Assembly: GCF_027924405.1 (NCBI RefSeq)
Contig: NZ_AP026978.1
Location: 3,534,001-3,598,000, forward strand
Source: Nocardia sputorum
GTDB lineage: Bacteria > Actinomycetota > Actinomycetes > Mycobacteriales > Mycobacteriaceae
Length of the DNA: 64,000 nt
Reading direction: 5' to 3'
Below the pieces are notes generated by a model. It ran no database searches and was not told the DNA's origin. It worked only from the letters and a program-made list of their open reading frames with translations. The position numbers were made by a program, and so were the translations under genes. Below are positions 26,073-35,223 of this stretch, piece after piece. The first letter of the stretch is position 1; each line of letters begins with the position of its first letter.

Positions 26073-27071
26073 ATGCTTGCCTCGACCATGCAGCCGCAGC
26101 GCTGGACGCCGCCGCCCTCCCCTGCTCGGGCGCGCCGAAAGCACAGCACGCCACCCCTTCCCCCGGTCCGGCGCCTCGAGTTGCCCGGCGCGGGGCCCGA
26201 GGATGTCGTGCTCTCCCCCGACGGCAGGATCATCGCAGGCATCGCGGACGGCGCGATTCTCAGCATCGATCCGGCTACCGGCGGTGTCCGCGAACTCGCG
26301 AACACCGGCGGTCGCCCGCTCGGTCTGCACGCCGACGCCGACGGGCGCGTGCTGATCTGCGATGTCGAGCGTGGGCTGCTGGAGTTGGACACCGACGGAA
26401 CGCTGACCGTGCTGGTGGACGAGATCGATGGCGAGCCACTGCGGTTCGCCAGCAATGTGGTGCGGGACGCCGACGGCACGATCTACTTCTCGGCGTCGTC
26501 GCGCCGGTACTCCCTCGACGAGTACATGGGCGACATTCTGGAGCACTCCGGCACCGGCCGCCTGTTCCGCCGGGATCCCGCGGGCGAAGTGCGGACGCTC
26601 ATGGACGATCTGCAGTTCGCCAACGGACTGGTGCTGGCGCCCGATCGTTCCAGCGTGGTCGTCGCGGAGACCGGCGGCTATCGGTTGACGCGCTATTGGC
26701 TGTCCGGCCCCAAGGCCGGCACGTGGGAGAGGTTGATCGAGAATCTGCCCGGATTCCCGGACAACTTGGGCCTCGGCAGCGACGGCCTGATCTGGATCAC
26801 GCTGCCGTCGCCACGGAATCCTTTGCTGGATCGGCTTCTTCCGCTGCCTGGCATGCTGCGGCGCATCGTGTGGACGCTGCCCAGTTGGGTGCAGCCGAAA
26901 CCGGCGCGGACGGTGTGGGTGATGGCGGTCGATTTCGCGGGCGAGGTCGTGCACGACCTGCAGGTGGAAGGCACCGATTATTCGATGGTGACCGGTGTGG
27001 TCGAACAGGACGGCGTGTTGTATCTCGGCAGCCTCACAGAGCGGGCGGTGGCTGTCTCGCGCGTGCCATAG
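26073..27071 (+). CDS. SMP-30/strictosidine synthase-like beta-propeller protein
   Basis: A 332-residue six-bladed beta-propeller of the SMP-30/gluconolactonase/strictosidine-synthase-like group. The repeated patterns GPEDVVLSPDGRI, FASNVVRDADGTIYF, FANGLVLAPDRS and FPDNLGLGSDGLIWI are successive blades carrying the metal-site Asn and Asp residues. TACCCT lies six bases before ATG 26073, so it is probably leaderless; ATG 26088 is an alternative. The reaction is probably lactone or ester hydrolysis. No signal peptide is evident. Confidence 0.85.
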   Translation: MLASTMQPQRWTPPPSPARARRKHSTPPLPPVRRLELPGAGPEDVVLSPDGRIIAGIADGAILSIDPATGGVRELANTGGRPLGLHADADGRVLICDVERGLLELDTDGTLTVLVDEIDGEPLRFASNVVRDADGTIYFSASSRRYSLDEYMGDILEHSGTGRLFRRDPAGEVRTLMDDLQFANGLVLAPDRSSVVVAETGGYRLTRYWLSGPKAGTWERLIENLPGFPDNLGLGSDGLIWITLPSPRNPLLDRLLPLPGMLRRIVWTLPSWVQPKPARTVWVMAVDFAGEVVHDLQVEGTDYSMVTGVVEQDGVLYLGSLTERAVAVSRVP

Positions 27072-27088
27072 GGTTTCGCGACCACTTT

Positions 27089-27108
27089 CAGTGCACACTT
27101 GTACACTG
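27089..27108. promoter_or_regulatory. Palindromic operator overlapping the lipase promoter
   Basis: Nine-base arms CAGTGCACA (27089-27097) and TGTACACTG (27100-27108) with one mismatch and a CT centre. The right arm contains TACACT (27102-27107), which lies six bases before the start codon, so a bound repressor would cover the transcription start. Confidence 0.65.
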
Positions 27109-27113
27109 AGGCT

Positions 27114-28352
27114 ATGACAGAGAGCGCACGCCAACGGCAAGCGGAGGTGAGGGCGCTGGCCCGGCTGGCCGGTGACGAACTGGGCGGAGCGGTGGATGGG
27201 ATCGCGGCCGTGCACCGGGCGATCGCGCACCGGGTGTTCGCCGCGGTGCGGTGGGGTGTGGGACCGGCGGCGGCGCCGGTCGAGCTGATGCACGATGCGA
27301 TCGCCGAGAGCGTCTACCGTGTGGTCAGCGGATCGGCGGTGGTGGCGGGCATGGTCGCCGAGCGGACGGCGGATCTGCCCGGCGAAGCGCCGTCACGCAC
27401 GGTGTACGGTTCGGGGTTGCTCGCCGCGCTGCAGGGTCTGATCGGTGACGATCTCGAGCAGACGCGACCGATTCTGGCCGCTCCGATGACGTTCCGGATC
27501 GATGGCGCGCCCGTGCGAGCCGAGCTGGTCGGTGCGCGCGTTCAGCGGCCCAGCGCGCATGTCGTGGTCTTCCTGCACGGGTTGGTGGAGAGCGAGCACG
27601 CGTGGCGTCTGGGCGGTGGGCCGACTTATGCCGAGCGGCTGGAGGGCGATATCGGTTGTACGGCGCTGCAGGTCCGGTACAACTCCGGGCTGCATATCTC
27701 GGAGAACGCGGCGCAGCTCAGCGAGCTGATGCGGTGTTTGGTCGAGCGGTGGCCGGTGCCGATCGAGCGGGTGTCGCTGGTGGGTCATTCGATGGGCGGG
27801 CTGGTCGCGCGGGGTGCGTGCTTCGTGGCGAGTGAGGCCGGATTGCCGTGGGTGCGGCTGGTGCGGCAGGTGGTGTGCCTGGGTTCGCCTCATATGGGTG
27901 CGCCGCTGGAGCAGGTGGTGCATTTCGCGTCGGCGGCGTTGGTGCGGTTTCCCGAGACTCGTCCGTTCGGGCGTTTGTTGCGTCGGCGTAGCGCGGGGAT
28001 CCGGGATCTTCGTGACGGCTCTCTGGTGGACGAGGATTGGCGTGGTCTGGACGCTGACGCTCTGCGTCGCCGGGTGGTGCGCGAGGTTCCGCTGTTGGTG
28101 GGCGCGGACCACTATTTCGTCACCGCTACCGTCACTCGCAGTCCGCGGCATCCGCTGGGGCGTGTGCTCGGTGATGGGCTGGTTCTCACTCCGAGTGGTT
28201 CGGGTCGTGCTCGGACTCGTCGCGTCGGGTTCGACGTAGAGAAGGGGATGCATCTGGCGTCGGCGCATCATTTCACGTTGCTGAATGACGAGGCGGTGTA
28301 TCGCGCGTTGGGTACCTGGTTGACGTCGGAGGCTGCCGAAGTCTCCGGGTGA
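27114..28352 (+). CDS. Alpha/beta hydrolase (PGAP1-like lipase/esterase)
   Basis: A 412-residue protein with a helical N-terminal region of about 130 residues and a C-terminal serine hydrolase domain. VVVFLHGLVES is the oxyanion strand, SLVGHSMGGLVAR (near residue 222) holds the nucleophile Ser, and a late His lies in SAHHFTLL. The layout resembles triacylglycerol-lipase/PGAP1-like proteins. TACACT is six bases upstream of the ATG, and the palindrome at 27089-27108 suggests repressor control. Likely acts on lipids or long-chain esters. Confidence 0.82.
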   Translation: MTESARQRQAEVRALARLAGDELGGAVDGIAAVHRAIAHRVFAAVRWGVGPAAAPVELMHDAIAESVYRVVSGSAVVAGMVAERTADLPGEAPSRTVYGSGLLAALQGLIGDDLEQTRPILAAPMTFRIDGAPVRAELVGARVQRPSAHVVVFLHGLVESEHAWRLGGGPTYAERLEGDIGCTALQVRYNSGLHISENAAQLSELMRCLVERWPVPIERVSLVGHSMGGLVARGACFVASEAGLPWVRLVRQVVCLGSPHMGAPLEQVVHFASAALVRFPETRPFGRLLRRRSAGIRDLRDGSLVDEDWRGLDADALRRRVVREVPLLVGADHYFVTATVTRSPRHPLGRVLGDGLVLTPSGSGRARTRRVGFDVEKGMHLASAHHFTLLNDEAVYRALGTWLTSEAAEVSG

Positions 28353-28361
28353 GCCCTTCGG

Positions 28362-28391
28362 GGGCGGGACCGGCGTGGCCGTGTCCCGCCC
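28362..28391. terminator. Bidirectional hairpin terminator
   Basis: Stem GGGCGGGAC (28362-28370) and GTCCCGCCC (28383-28391), 12-base loop, placed between the convergent lipase (ends 28352) and hypothetical gene (ends 28397). Confidence 0.75.
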
Positions 28392-28396
28392 GGGGT

Positions 28397-29488
28397 TCAG
28401 AGGAGGTCTTCGGGGTCGGCGTCGGCTTCCAGGCGTACGTCTTCGGCGAAGTGGGCTTCGGGGTCGTCGTGGTCGGTGTGGGCGGCGTAGAGCAGCAGGC
28501 AGCCGCGGATGCCGTCGAGGAGGTCTTCGAGGAGGTCGAGGGCGGGGCGGGCGGGGTCGAGGCGGCTGATGCGGAAGCCGGTGAGCATTGCTTCGCGGGT
28601 GTCGGCGTCGACGCCGAATCGGTGGGCTTGGGTTTCGATTTCGGCGACGCGGGCGACGAGGCTCCAGGGCGCGGGGACGCGGCCTTCGTGCACGGCCATC
28701 GCTTCGGCGATGAGGTCGAGGACGACTTCGGTGGGGGTGTCGCCGGCGGCGAGTCGTTCGAGTACGAGGGTGGGGGTTTCCACTTGGAGGGCTTCGATGT
28801 CGTCGGCTTCGGCGACGACGTCGGTGGTGGGTACGTTCGCGGATTCTCCGGCGACTTCGGCGGCGGCGTAGAGCCAGTGTGCCGCGGCGACGGAGGCGGA
28901 GGCGGGGTCGAGTTCGGTGAACAGTTCGATGCTGCCGAGCGGGTCGGCGCGCAGGAGTGCGTCGGCGGCGTGGACCTGGGCCGGGGATACGTCGGGGCGG
29001 GACAGTTCGACGGCTTGGCGGGCGCGGCCGGAGAGGTCGCCGCGTTCGGCGGATTCGATGGCTTCTTGTTCGGTGCGGACTTCGGCGGCGACGGTGTCGA
29101 GCAGGGCGGCGTCGTCGATGTCGTGGAGGGTGCGTCCGATGCGGTGGGCGGATTCGACGACGCCGCTGTAGGAGACGAGCAGTCCTTCGTCGGTGGGCAG
29201 GTGGGGGGTGCGCAGGCCGGTTTCGACTTCTTTGAAGTTGCGGCGTTCCTCGGCGCGGCGCCATGCTTCGCTGTTGGGGACGTCGGGGTCGCCCGCGGCG
29301 CTGGCCGGGTGGGTGTAGGTGCGCCATTGGAATCGCGAGAGGGTGGTGAGGTTCGACGCCAGATCGGTTGCCTGGTCCCTGGTCACCTGCGGGGGCAGGG
29401 TGGCCACCGTCTGGGCGAGGTCGCCTCGTCCGGTCGCCCAGGTGGCGACGAGGGCGGCGCGGTCGGCATCGAATGCGTATCTGGTCAC
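28397..29488 (-). CDS. Conserved hypothetical protein, acidic and helical
   Basis: I do not recognise the family. From GTG 29488 the protein is 363 residues, strongly acidic and Ala-rich, predicted mostly alpha-helical, with no membrane segment or signal. The ending HFAEDVRLEADADPEDLL is very acidic. A GTG at 29626 with AAGGA upstream would add 46 Pro/Arg-rich residues but would leave only 47 bases to the divergent glycosidase. Strong codon bias over the whole frame supports a real gene. Confidence 0.65.
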   Translation of the reverse strand: MTRYAFDADRAALVATWATGRGDLAQTVATLPPQVTRDQATDLASNLTTLSRFQWRTYTHPASAAGDPDVPNSEAWRRAEERRNFKEVETGLRTPHLPTDEGLLVSYSGVVESAHRIGRTLHDIDDAALLDTVAAEVRTEQEAIESAERGDLSGRARQAVELSRPDVSPAQVHAADALLRADPLGSIELFTELDPASASVAAAHWLYAAAEVAGESANVPTTDVVAEADDIEALQVETPTLVLERLAAGDTPTEVVLDLIAEAMAVHEGRVPAPWSLVARVAEIETQAHRFGVDADTREAMLTGFRISRLDPARPALDLLEDLLDGIRGCLLLYAAHTDHDDPEAHFAEDVRLEADADPEDLL

Positions 29489-29673
29489 CTGGGCAAGTCT
29501 GGTCGATCGGCGGCGGTTGCGCTCGGTCAATTGCTTCGCTTGTGTGGGGTTGTGCGGCGTTTCCCGGGGGCGCGCTGGGTGGATGGGGTGGGGCGTGGAT
29601 TGTGACGGTGGCGCAACCGGCGACACGCGGATTCCTTCGCAGCCGTCAGCAATCTCACAGCTACGCTACGGCG

Positions 29674-30993
29674 ATGCGTATACGGACTCACCGGCGCGGG
29701 TTCGCCGCGTTGTCGGCCGCTGCGGCTGTGCTGATGGCTTCGGGTGTTTCCGCTGCTCAGCCGAGCCGGGAGCTGCCTGCGTTCGATGCGGATTTTCTGT
29801 GGGGTGTGGCGTCGTCGGGGTTTCAGTCGGAAGGTGATGCGCCGGACAGCAACTGGTCGCGTTTCATCGCATCGGGTGAGACGGCGGATCCGTATCTCGA
29901 TTCGGTGGACTTCGCCCGCCGCTTTGGCTCCGATATCGATCTGGCGGCGCGTCTGGGTGTGCGGGTGTATCGGGTGGGGATCGAGTGGGCGCGGTTGCAG
30001 CCGGCGCCGCATGCGTGGGACGAGGCGGCGTTCGGGTTCTACGACAAGGTGATCGCGCGGATCGTGGCGGCGGGGATGCGGCCGATGCTGACCTTGGATC
30101 ATTGGGTGTATCCGGGGTGGGCGTCGGACCGTGGTGGGTGGCGCAATCCGGGCATGGTCGAGGATTGGCTGGCGAACATGCGCAAGGTGGTGCAGCGGTA
30201 TGCCGCGCGTGATCCGTTGTGGGTGACGTTCAACGAGCCCGCGGCGTATGTCGGCACCGAGTTGCGTACCGGGGGGATCAGCGTGGCGGAGGCTCCGGTG
30301 ATGGTGGATCGGATCGCGCAGGCGCACAACGAGATCTACGACGTCATCCATGGTTATCGGCCGGGTGCGCAGGTGACCAGCAATCTGGGTTATGTGGCGG
30401 GCGCGGAGACGGAGGTGAATCAGCCGATCGTGGATCGGATCTCGGCGAAGCTGGATTTCATCGGGGTGGATTACTACTTCGCTCCGTTGCCGCAGACCGG
30501 GGAGGCGGCGCAGGGCGGCGCGGAGGGTGGTCCTGCGATGTGGGAGTTGCCGGTGCATCCGGAGGGTATCTACTACGCGTTGCGGCATTACGCGCGCCAG
30601 TTTCCGGGGCGTCCGCTGTATGTGGTGGAGAATGGTATTCCGACGGAGAACGGGCAGGCGCGGCCGGATGGCTATACGCGTGCGGATCATCTGCGGGACA
30701 CGGTGTATTGGTTGCAGCGGGCGAAGGCCGATGGGATGAACGTGATCGGCTACAACTACTGGAGTCTGACGGACAATTACGAGTGGGGTTCGTATGCGCC
30801 GCGGTTCGGGCTCTACACGGTGGATGTGCTGACCGATCCGGCGTTGACGCGCCGTGCGACGGATGCGGTCGACGCGTATGCCCGGCTGATCCGTGCGGGT
30901 GGCGTGGCGCCGTCTTATCGGCCGACGCGGGCTCCGGTTCCCTGTCTGCAGATCGACGCGGTGGATACCTGCGCCGGGGACGACCCGGCTTAG
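29674..30993 (+). CDS. Secreted glycoside hydrolase family 1 beta-glucosidase
   Basis: A 439-residue GH1 enzyme with a Sec-type signal peptide: basic RIRTHRR, hydrophobic core, cleavage likely near VSAAQ at about residue 27. The acid/base Glu188 is in TFNEPA, the nucleophile Glu319 is in VVENGIPT, and SLTDNYEWG is the family C-terminal motif. The protein would hydrolyse beta-glucosides outside the cytoplasm. TACGCT (29662-29667) lies six bases before the ATG, so it is probably leaderless. It is followed on the same strand, 108 bases later, by the proteasome beta gene. Confidence 0.92.
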   Translation: MRIRTHRRGFAALSAAAAVLMASGVSAAQPSRELPAFDADFLWGVASSGFQSEGDAPDSNWSRFIASGETADPYLDSVDFARRFGSDIDLAARLGVRVYRVGIEWARLQPAPHAWDEAAFGFYDKVIARIVAAGMRPMLTLDHWVYPGWASDRGGWRNPGMVEDWLANMRKVVQRYAARDPLWVTFNEPAAYVGTELRTGGISVAEAPVMVDRIAQAHNEIYDVIHGYRPGAQVTSNLGYVAGAETEVNQPIVDRISAKLDFIGVDYYFAPLPQTGEAAQGGAEGGPAMWELPVHPEGIYYALRHYARQFPGRPLYVVENGIPTENGQARPDGYTRADHLRDTVYWLQRAKADGMNVIGYNYWSLTDNYEWGSYAPRFGLYTVDVLTDPALTRRATDAVDAYARLIRAGGVAPSYRPTRAPVPCLQIDAVDTCAGDDPA

Positions 30994-31101
30994 TGGCGGG
31001 TGATGCCGGTTGTCGCCGCGTGGTGGTGGTGTTGCGGTAACGTCGGCGGCGAGCACGTGTCGCGTTCGGGGGTGGTGACGCTCCGCCCGGAAAGGTGATT
31101 C

Positions 31102-31926
31102 ATGACCATCGATAGTCACCTGCCGCTCGGCTTGCAGTATCCGGCGGCGTCCTTCTCGGAGTTCCTGCGCCGGTACGCGCCGCAGTTGCTGCCGGCCATG
31201 GGTTTCGATGCGGGCGGCGCGGTCGATTTCGCGCCGCACGGTACGACGATCGTGGCGATCAGTTATCGGGGTGGTGTGCTGGTGGCGGGTGATCGCCGGG
31301 GCACGATGGCGCATCTGGTGGCGACGCGGGATATGCAGAAGGTGTTCGTCACCGACACGTATTCGGCGGCCGGTTTCGCGGGCACGGTGGGTATGGCGCT
31401 GGAGATGATCCGGTTGTTCGCGGTGGAGCTGGAGCATTACGAGAAGATCGAGGGGGCGTCGCTGACGTTCGACGGCAAGGCCACGAAGTTGTCGGCGATG
31501 GTGCGCGCGAATCTGCCTGCGGCGTTGCAGGACATGGCGGTGATTCCGGTGCTGGTCGGTTATGACGTGGATGCCGCCGATCCGGAGCGGGCGGGCCGGA
31601 TCGTGTCGTATGACGCGGTGGGTGGGCGGCGGGAGGAGCGTTTCGGTTACACCGCGGTCGGTTCGGGGTCGGTGTTCGCGAAGTCGTCGTTGAAGAAGAC
31701 GTATCACCGGGATATCGATGAGCAGGCGGCGTTGCGGCTGGCGGTGGAGGCGTTGTTCGACGCGGCCGACGACGATACCGCGACGGGTGGGCCGGATCTG
31801 GCGCGGGCGATCTATCCCACCGCGGTGCTGGTGGACGCCGAGGGTGCGGTGGAGGTTGCGGCGGAGCGTCTGGCGGAGATCGCCGGTGTGGTCGCCGACG
31901 CGCGTGCGGCGGCGGAGGGGCGTTGA
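31102..31926 (+). CDS. prcB: 20S proteasome beta subunit (PrcB-type), orphan
   Basis: A 274-residue N-terminal nucleophile hydrolase of the actinobacterial proteasome beta family. A 47-residue propeptide precedes the predicted nucleophile Thr48 in PHGTTIVAI. Counting from that Thr, Asp17 (AGDRR) and Lys33 (MQKV) are in place, as are GSGS and [10 protein letters not shown], so the protein should be catalytically active. The usual dop-pup-prcB-prcA-pafA cluster is absent: the neighbours are a secreted beta-glucosidase and a membrane protein, with no prcA downstream. Many substitutions relative to mycobacterial PrcB suggest a second, divergent beta subunit. AAAGG precedes the ATG. Confidence 0.92.
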   Translation: MTIDSHLPLGLQYPAASFSEFLRRYAPQLLPAMGFDAGGAVDFAPHGTTIVAISYRGGVLVAGDRRGTMAHLVATRDMQKVFVTDTYSAAGFAGTVGMALEMIRLFAVELEHYEKIEGASLTFDGKATKLSAMVRANLPAALQDMAVIPVLVGYDVDAADPERAGRIVSYDAVGGRREERFGYTAVGSGSVFAKSSLKKTYHRDIDEQAALRLAVEALFDAADDDTATGGPDLARAIYPTAVLVDAEGAVEVAAERLAEIAGVVADARAAAEGR

Positions 31927-32371
31927 GGAGAGCCGCTTCGTGCGGTTTCCGGGGAAATCCACTGGGGGGCCGCGGGTTAGCGGATTGCGCGGCCGTGGCG
32001 AGCGCGTGGGGTGCGGGTTTGTGACCGAAGTCCCACTGCGCACTTGTTAAGCCTGTCACAGCAATTGGGCGGTGCCCGGGTGCGGCGCCGGACGCTGAAA
32101 TCGCGAACGCCGAGTTCAACGCCGTGCACGAAAAGTTACTCACCGGTTGGGTCACTCTCGGCTCGTAGGCCCCGGGAGCTGCGGCGATGTGTGGGAGATC
32201 GATCACGCTTGCCCGCTGCCGCCGCGCTGCTACGGTGAATTCCGTCGATGGCCGATGACGCCCGATCGAATTACATCTCATTGATGTGCCGCGATTTCCG
32301 ATCTTCGGGCAATTCCACTGTTATTGCGTTGAGCGTCAGGGAATTCATGCGGCACCGGCGAAACTGGAGCA
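31927..32371. other. Intergenic stretch after prcB
   Basis: No prcA or other gene is recognisable in any frame. A small hairpin, GCCGC-TTCGT-GCGGT (about 31932-31946), follows the prcB stop and may be a terminator. The second half is AT-richer and should hold the promoter of the membrane protein gene at 32372. Confidence 0.5.
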
Positions 32372-33331
32372 ATGGTACAACCAACCCCTTGGCAGGTAAG
32401 CGAAGCGCGAGACGGCCGGAGCCGCGGCTCCGGAGGCAGGGCACGCGGCGCGAGGCCACCACGGGGTGTGGATTGGGGATTCTTGTTCGCTGCGGCCACG
32501 AGTGCGGCCGGCTTCGCGTTGCTGTTCCAGCCGTGGCTGTCGGCGTCGGGTTCGGGTGGTGAGGCTCGCGCCGACGCGTTCGGCCGGGTCACCGGGGTCA
32601 CCCACGGTTTCGACGAGTGGTCGGTGTCGAAATTCCGTGACGTGAACATCAGCGGAGCCTGGGGTCTGCTGGCCGCGGCCGCGATGATGGTCACCGTGTT
32701 CGCGGTGGTGGCGCAGGCGCGGTCGCGTACCCGCGTGCTGGCTCACGTGATCATGGGTTCCAGTGTGGCCGCGGCGATGCTGGTGCTCGTCGCGCTGCTG
32801 TACCTGAATGCCAGGGCGCCGGAATTGCGGATCCTGGTCGATCCGGGTGAAGGTCTCGGTGCGGGGTTGATGCATCGCTTGTTCGGCGAGGGCGCGTCGG
32901 CCACTTCGGATAACGGTGATCGGCGCATGGCCGCTGCCGGGCTGACGCCTGTCGCGTTGATCGCCGGTGTGCTCAGCTGCTCCGCCGCGGTGGCCGCCGT
33001 CGCGCAGGGCAGTCGGCGCTACGGTTCGAGCCCGATGCGGGCGCTCGCGTGGTTGGTGACGCCGCTGCCCGCCGAGCCGGCGCAACCTCCGGCTGCCGCC
33101 GAGGCACCCCGCCCGGCCGTCGCCGAGGCGCCGCGTCCAGCCGCTGTCCAGCCGCCGCGTCCGGCGGCGCCCCCTGAACCGGACGCGGCCGAGCGGCTGC
33201 TGCTGTGGGACGAGTTGGTCTTCGATGACGATCTGGTCGCCAATGTCACCTGGGTGCGCAACACCGAACCACCGCGGCGCGCGACCTCCGGGCACCGGTC
33301 GAAGACCTCGACGCCGGTCCTCACCCGCTAG
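32372..33331 (+). CDS. Membrane protein with Pro/Ala-rich C-terminal repeats
   Basis: A 319-residue protein of unknown function. Three hydrophobic segments lie near residues 35-52, 94-113 and 128-146, and a fourth near 190-210. An extracytoplasmic loop follows the first (FQPWLSASGSGGEARADAF). The C-terminal tail contains the tandem units EAPRPAV, EAPRPAA and PPRPAA, likely disordered and protein-interacting, then an acidic end. The 3' end overlaps the convergent VOC gene by 11 bases. Confidence 0.75.
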   Translation: MVQPTPWQVSEARDGRSRGSGGRARGARPPRGVDWGFLFAAATSAAGFALLFQPWLSASGSGGEARADAFGRVTGVTHGFDEWSVSKFRDVNISGAWGLLAAAAMMVTVFAVVAQARSRTRVLAHVIMGSSVAAAMLVLVALLYLNARAPELRILVDPGEGLGAGLMHRLFGEGASATSDNGDRRMAAAGLTPVALIAGVLSCSAAVAAVAQGSRRYGSSPMRALAWLVTPLPAEPAQPPAAAEAPRPAVAEAPRPAAVQPPRPAAPPEPDAAERLLLWDELVFDDDLVANVTWVRNTEPPRRATSGHRSKTSTPVLTR

Positions 33332-33722
33332 CGGCTGCGGGCTGATCCGGTCCCAGTACGCGTGCCCGCGTTTCGGGTGACCACTGGACGTATTCCAGCT
33401 GCGCCCCGTCGGCGTGCCGCACGTACACGAACGTTCCGGTGGCGCTGGTGAGCGGTCCGGCGATCAGTTCCGCCCCGTGTTCGGTCACCGTCCGCAGCAG
33501 GGCGTCGAGATCGTCGACGATCACCGGGCCGACCGTGGTCCGGTACCGCTCGACGTCTTGCGCCCGGCCCGCGATGAGCAGGAAATCGCCGACCGCGGCG
33601 AGCTCGGCGTCCTCGAAGCCGAAACGGAGATCCGCCTTCGCGCCGGCCAGCCGTTCGTAGATCGGCAGGGCGGTGTCGAGGTCGGTGACGAAGACTCGTG
33701 CATAGGTTTTCAGGATGCGCAC
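33321..33722 (-). CDS. VOC family (glyoxalase/dioxygenase-fold) protein
   Basis: A 133-residue protein with the paired beta-alpha-beta-beta-beta modules of the vicinal oxygen chelate superfamily: KTYARVFVTDLDTALPIYERL at the start and the metal-ligand-like QLEYVQW at the end. The reaction is unknown. It starts four bases after the LLM oxidoreductase stop on the same strand, so the two are co-transcribed and may act on the same compound. Confidence 0.82.
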   Translation of the reverse strand: MRILKTYARVFVTDLDTALPIYERLAGAKADLRFGFEDAELAAVGDFLLIAGRAQDVERYRTTVGPVIVDDLDALLRTVTEHGAELIAGPLTSATGTFVYVRHADGAQLEYVQWSPETRARVLGPDQPAAASG

Positions 33723-33726
33723 AGCG

Positions 33727-35025
33727 TCACTCCGGGAGCGGGGGAAGCTCGAGGTTGTCGCGGAAGGTCGCGCCGACGTAGTCGGATCCGACGATGCCGC
33801 GGCGGCGCAGTTCCGGCAGCAGTCCGTTGACGACGAAGTCGCGGGTGCGTTCGTCGGCGAGCCCGCCGAGGGAGATCACGTCGAGAACGCCTGCCCGGTA
33901 GCGTTCTTCGACGGCGTCGGCGAGTTGTTCGGGGGTTCCGGCCGCAGCCCAGTGTCCGGTGTCTTTGGCGGCGATGATCAGCTCGCGCAATGTCTTTCCC
34001 GCTCGGGCGAAGTTGCTGAAGATCTCCACCCGGCCGCGCCTGCGGTGCACCGACGCCACGTCGGGCAGCAGGTGCTCCGGGAGAGGCTTGTCCAGCGGCA
34101 GGCCGGACAGGTCGACGCCGCCGCCGAGCATGTCGGCGAGGGCGGCGCGTCCGGCGTCGAAGTCGGTCGCCTCCGCCTGTTCCCGGGCCAGGCGTCTGGC
34201 CTCGGCTTCGGTGGCGCCGTAGGTGGCGTGGAACGAGCTCATGATCAACGGCAGGCCGGGGGCGCGGCCGAGTTCGCTCGCCCGGGCGCGGATGCGCTTG
34301 GTGTAGGTCACCGCGTCTTCCAGGGTGGGTAGCGAGGTGAACACCACCTCTGCGAAGCGCGCGCCCAGTTCGATGCCGCCCGCGGACTGCCCGGCCTGGA
34401 ACTGGACCGGCCTGCGTTGCGGTAGGGGCGGGATGTTCAGCGGTCCGCGCACGGTGAAGTACCGGCCCGCGTGGTCGATGGGCCGGACACGGGTGGGGTC
34501 CAGGATCGCGCCGCCGTGCTCGTCGGGGGTCAGCGCGCCGGGCCGCCAGCTGTCGAACAGGGCGTTGACCACCTCGAGGGATTCGGTGGCGCGCGCGTAG
34601 CGTTCTTCGGGGCTGGGCAGGTCCTGGTCGCCGTAGTTCTCCTCCCCTACCGAGGAGGTCACCGCGTTCCAGGCGGCGCGGCCGTTGCTGATGTGGTCGA
34701 GGGTGCCGAAGAGCCGGGCGAGGTTGTAGGGATGGTGGAAGGTGGTGGTCACCGTCGCGATGAGCCCGACGTGCGAGGTGACGGCGCTCAGCGCGGACAG
34801 GAAGATCAACGGTTCTTGCGCGCCGATCGCGCCTTGGGCGCCGAAACTGAGCAGGTCGGCCGCGAAGAGGGCGTCGAATCCGTGTTGTTCGGCGATCTTC
34901 GCGACCTCGATCGATGACGCGACCGTGGTCGCGGTCGGATCGATGGCCGCCGCGTATACGCTGACCGCGCCGCTGACTCCCGTGACGGTTTTCAGCGGCC
35001 GCCGTCGTCCACCAGCATTGCCCAT
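33727..35025 (-). CDS. LLM-class flavin-dependent monooxygenase (NtaA/SnaA/DszA family)
   Basis: A 432-residue luciferase-like monooxygenase. FDALFAADLL, HHPYNLARLFGTLDHISNGRAAWNAVTS and RRPVQFQAGQSAGG match the FMNH2-dependent nitrilotriacetate/dibenzothiophene-sulfone monooxygenase subgroup. The first 25-30 residues do not carry the expected FxxxxGHxxxxWR strand of the family, so the N-terminus is unusual or degraded. Likely a two-component monooxygenase for an organosulfur or amine compound; the flavin reductase is not nearby. Confidence 0.85.
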   Translation of the reverse strand: MGNAGGRRRPLKTVTGVSGAVSVYAAAIDPTATTVASSIEVAKIAEQHGFDALFAADLLSFGAQGAIGAQEPLIFLSALSAVTSHVGLIATVTTTFHHPYNLARLFGTLDHISNGRAAWNAVTSSVGEENYGDQDLPSPEERYARATESLEVVNALFDSWRPGALTPDEHGGAILDPTRVRPIDHAGRYFTVRGPLNIPPLPQRRPVQFQAGQSAGGIELGARFAEVVFTSLPTLEDAVTYTKRIRARASELGRAPGLPLIMSSFHATYGATEAEARRLAREQAEATDFDAGRAALADMLGGGVDLSGLPLDKPLPEHLLPDVASVHRRRGRVEIFSNFARAGKTLRELIIAAKDTGHWAAAGTPEQLADAVEERYRAGVLDVISLGGLADERTRDFVVNGLLPELRRRGIVGSDYVGATFRDNLELPPLPE

Positions 35026-35223
35026 TGCGGCGACGCTACTGGCGCGCGGCTGCGGGGTAACGGGTTGCGATCAGCGAGATGTTTTCTGCTCGAGCGGGAT
35101 TCGATGCGGGTGGGTGTGCCCGATCCGCTGCCGAACGGCGGGATGGGCGGCGGTTGCCGAGCTGGAGTGCGAAATCTGCTCGAGCCACCAGTGTCCGGGT
35201 GTTCGAACGACGGGGTGACGGTC

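Noticed and set aside
29527..32043. 838-codon minus-strand frame over the glycosidase and proteasome genes
   Set aside because: Basic, low-complexity shadow of two clearly identified plus-strand genes.
33100..33190. Repetitive Pro/Ala units as a possible DNA repeat or recombination site
   Set aside because: The repetition is at protein level within a disordered tail and the DNA units are diverged.
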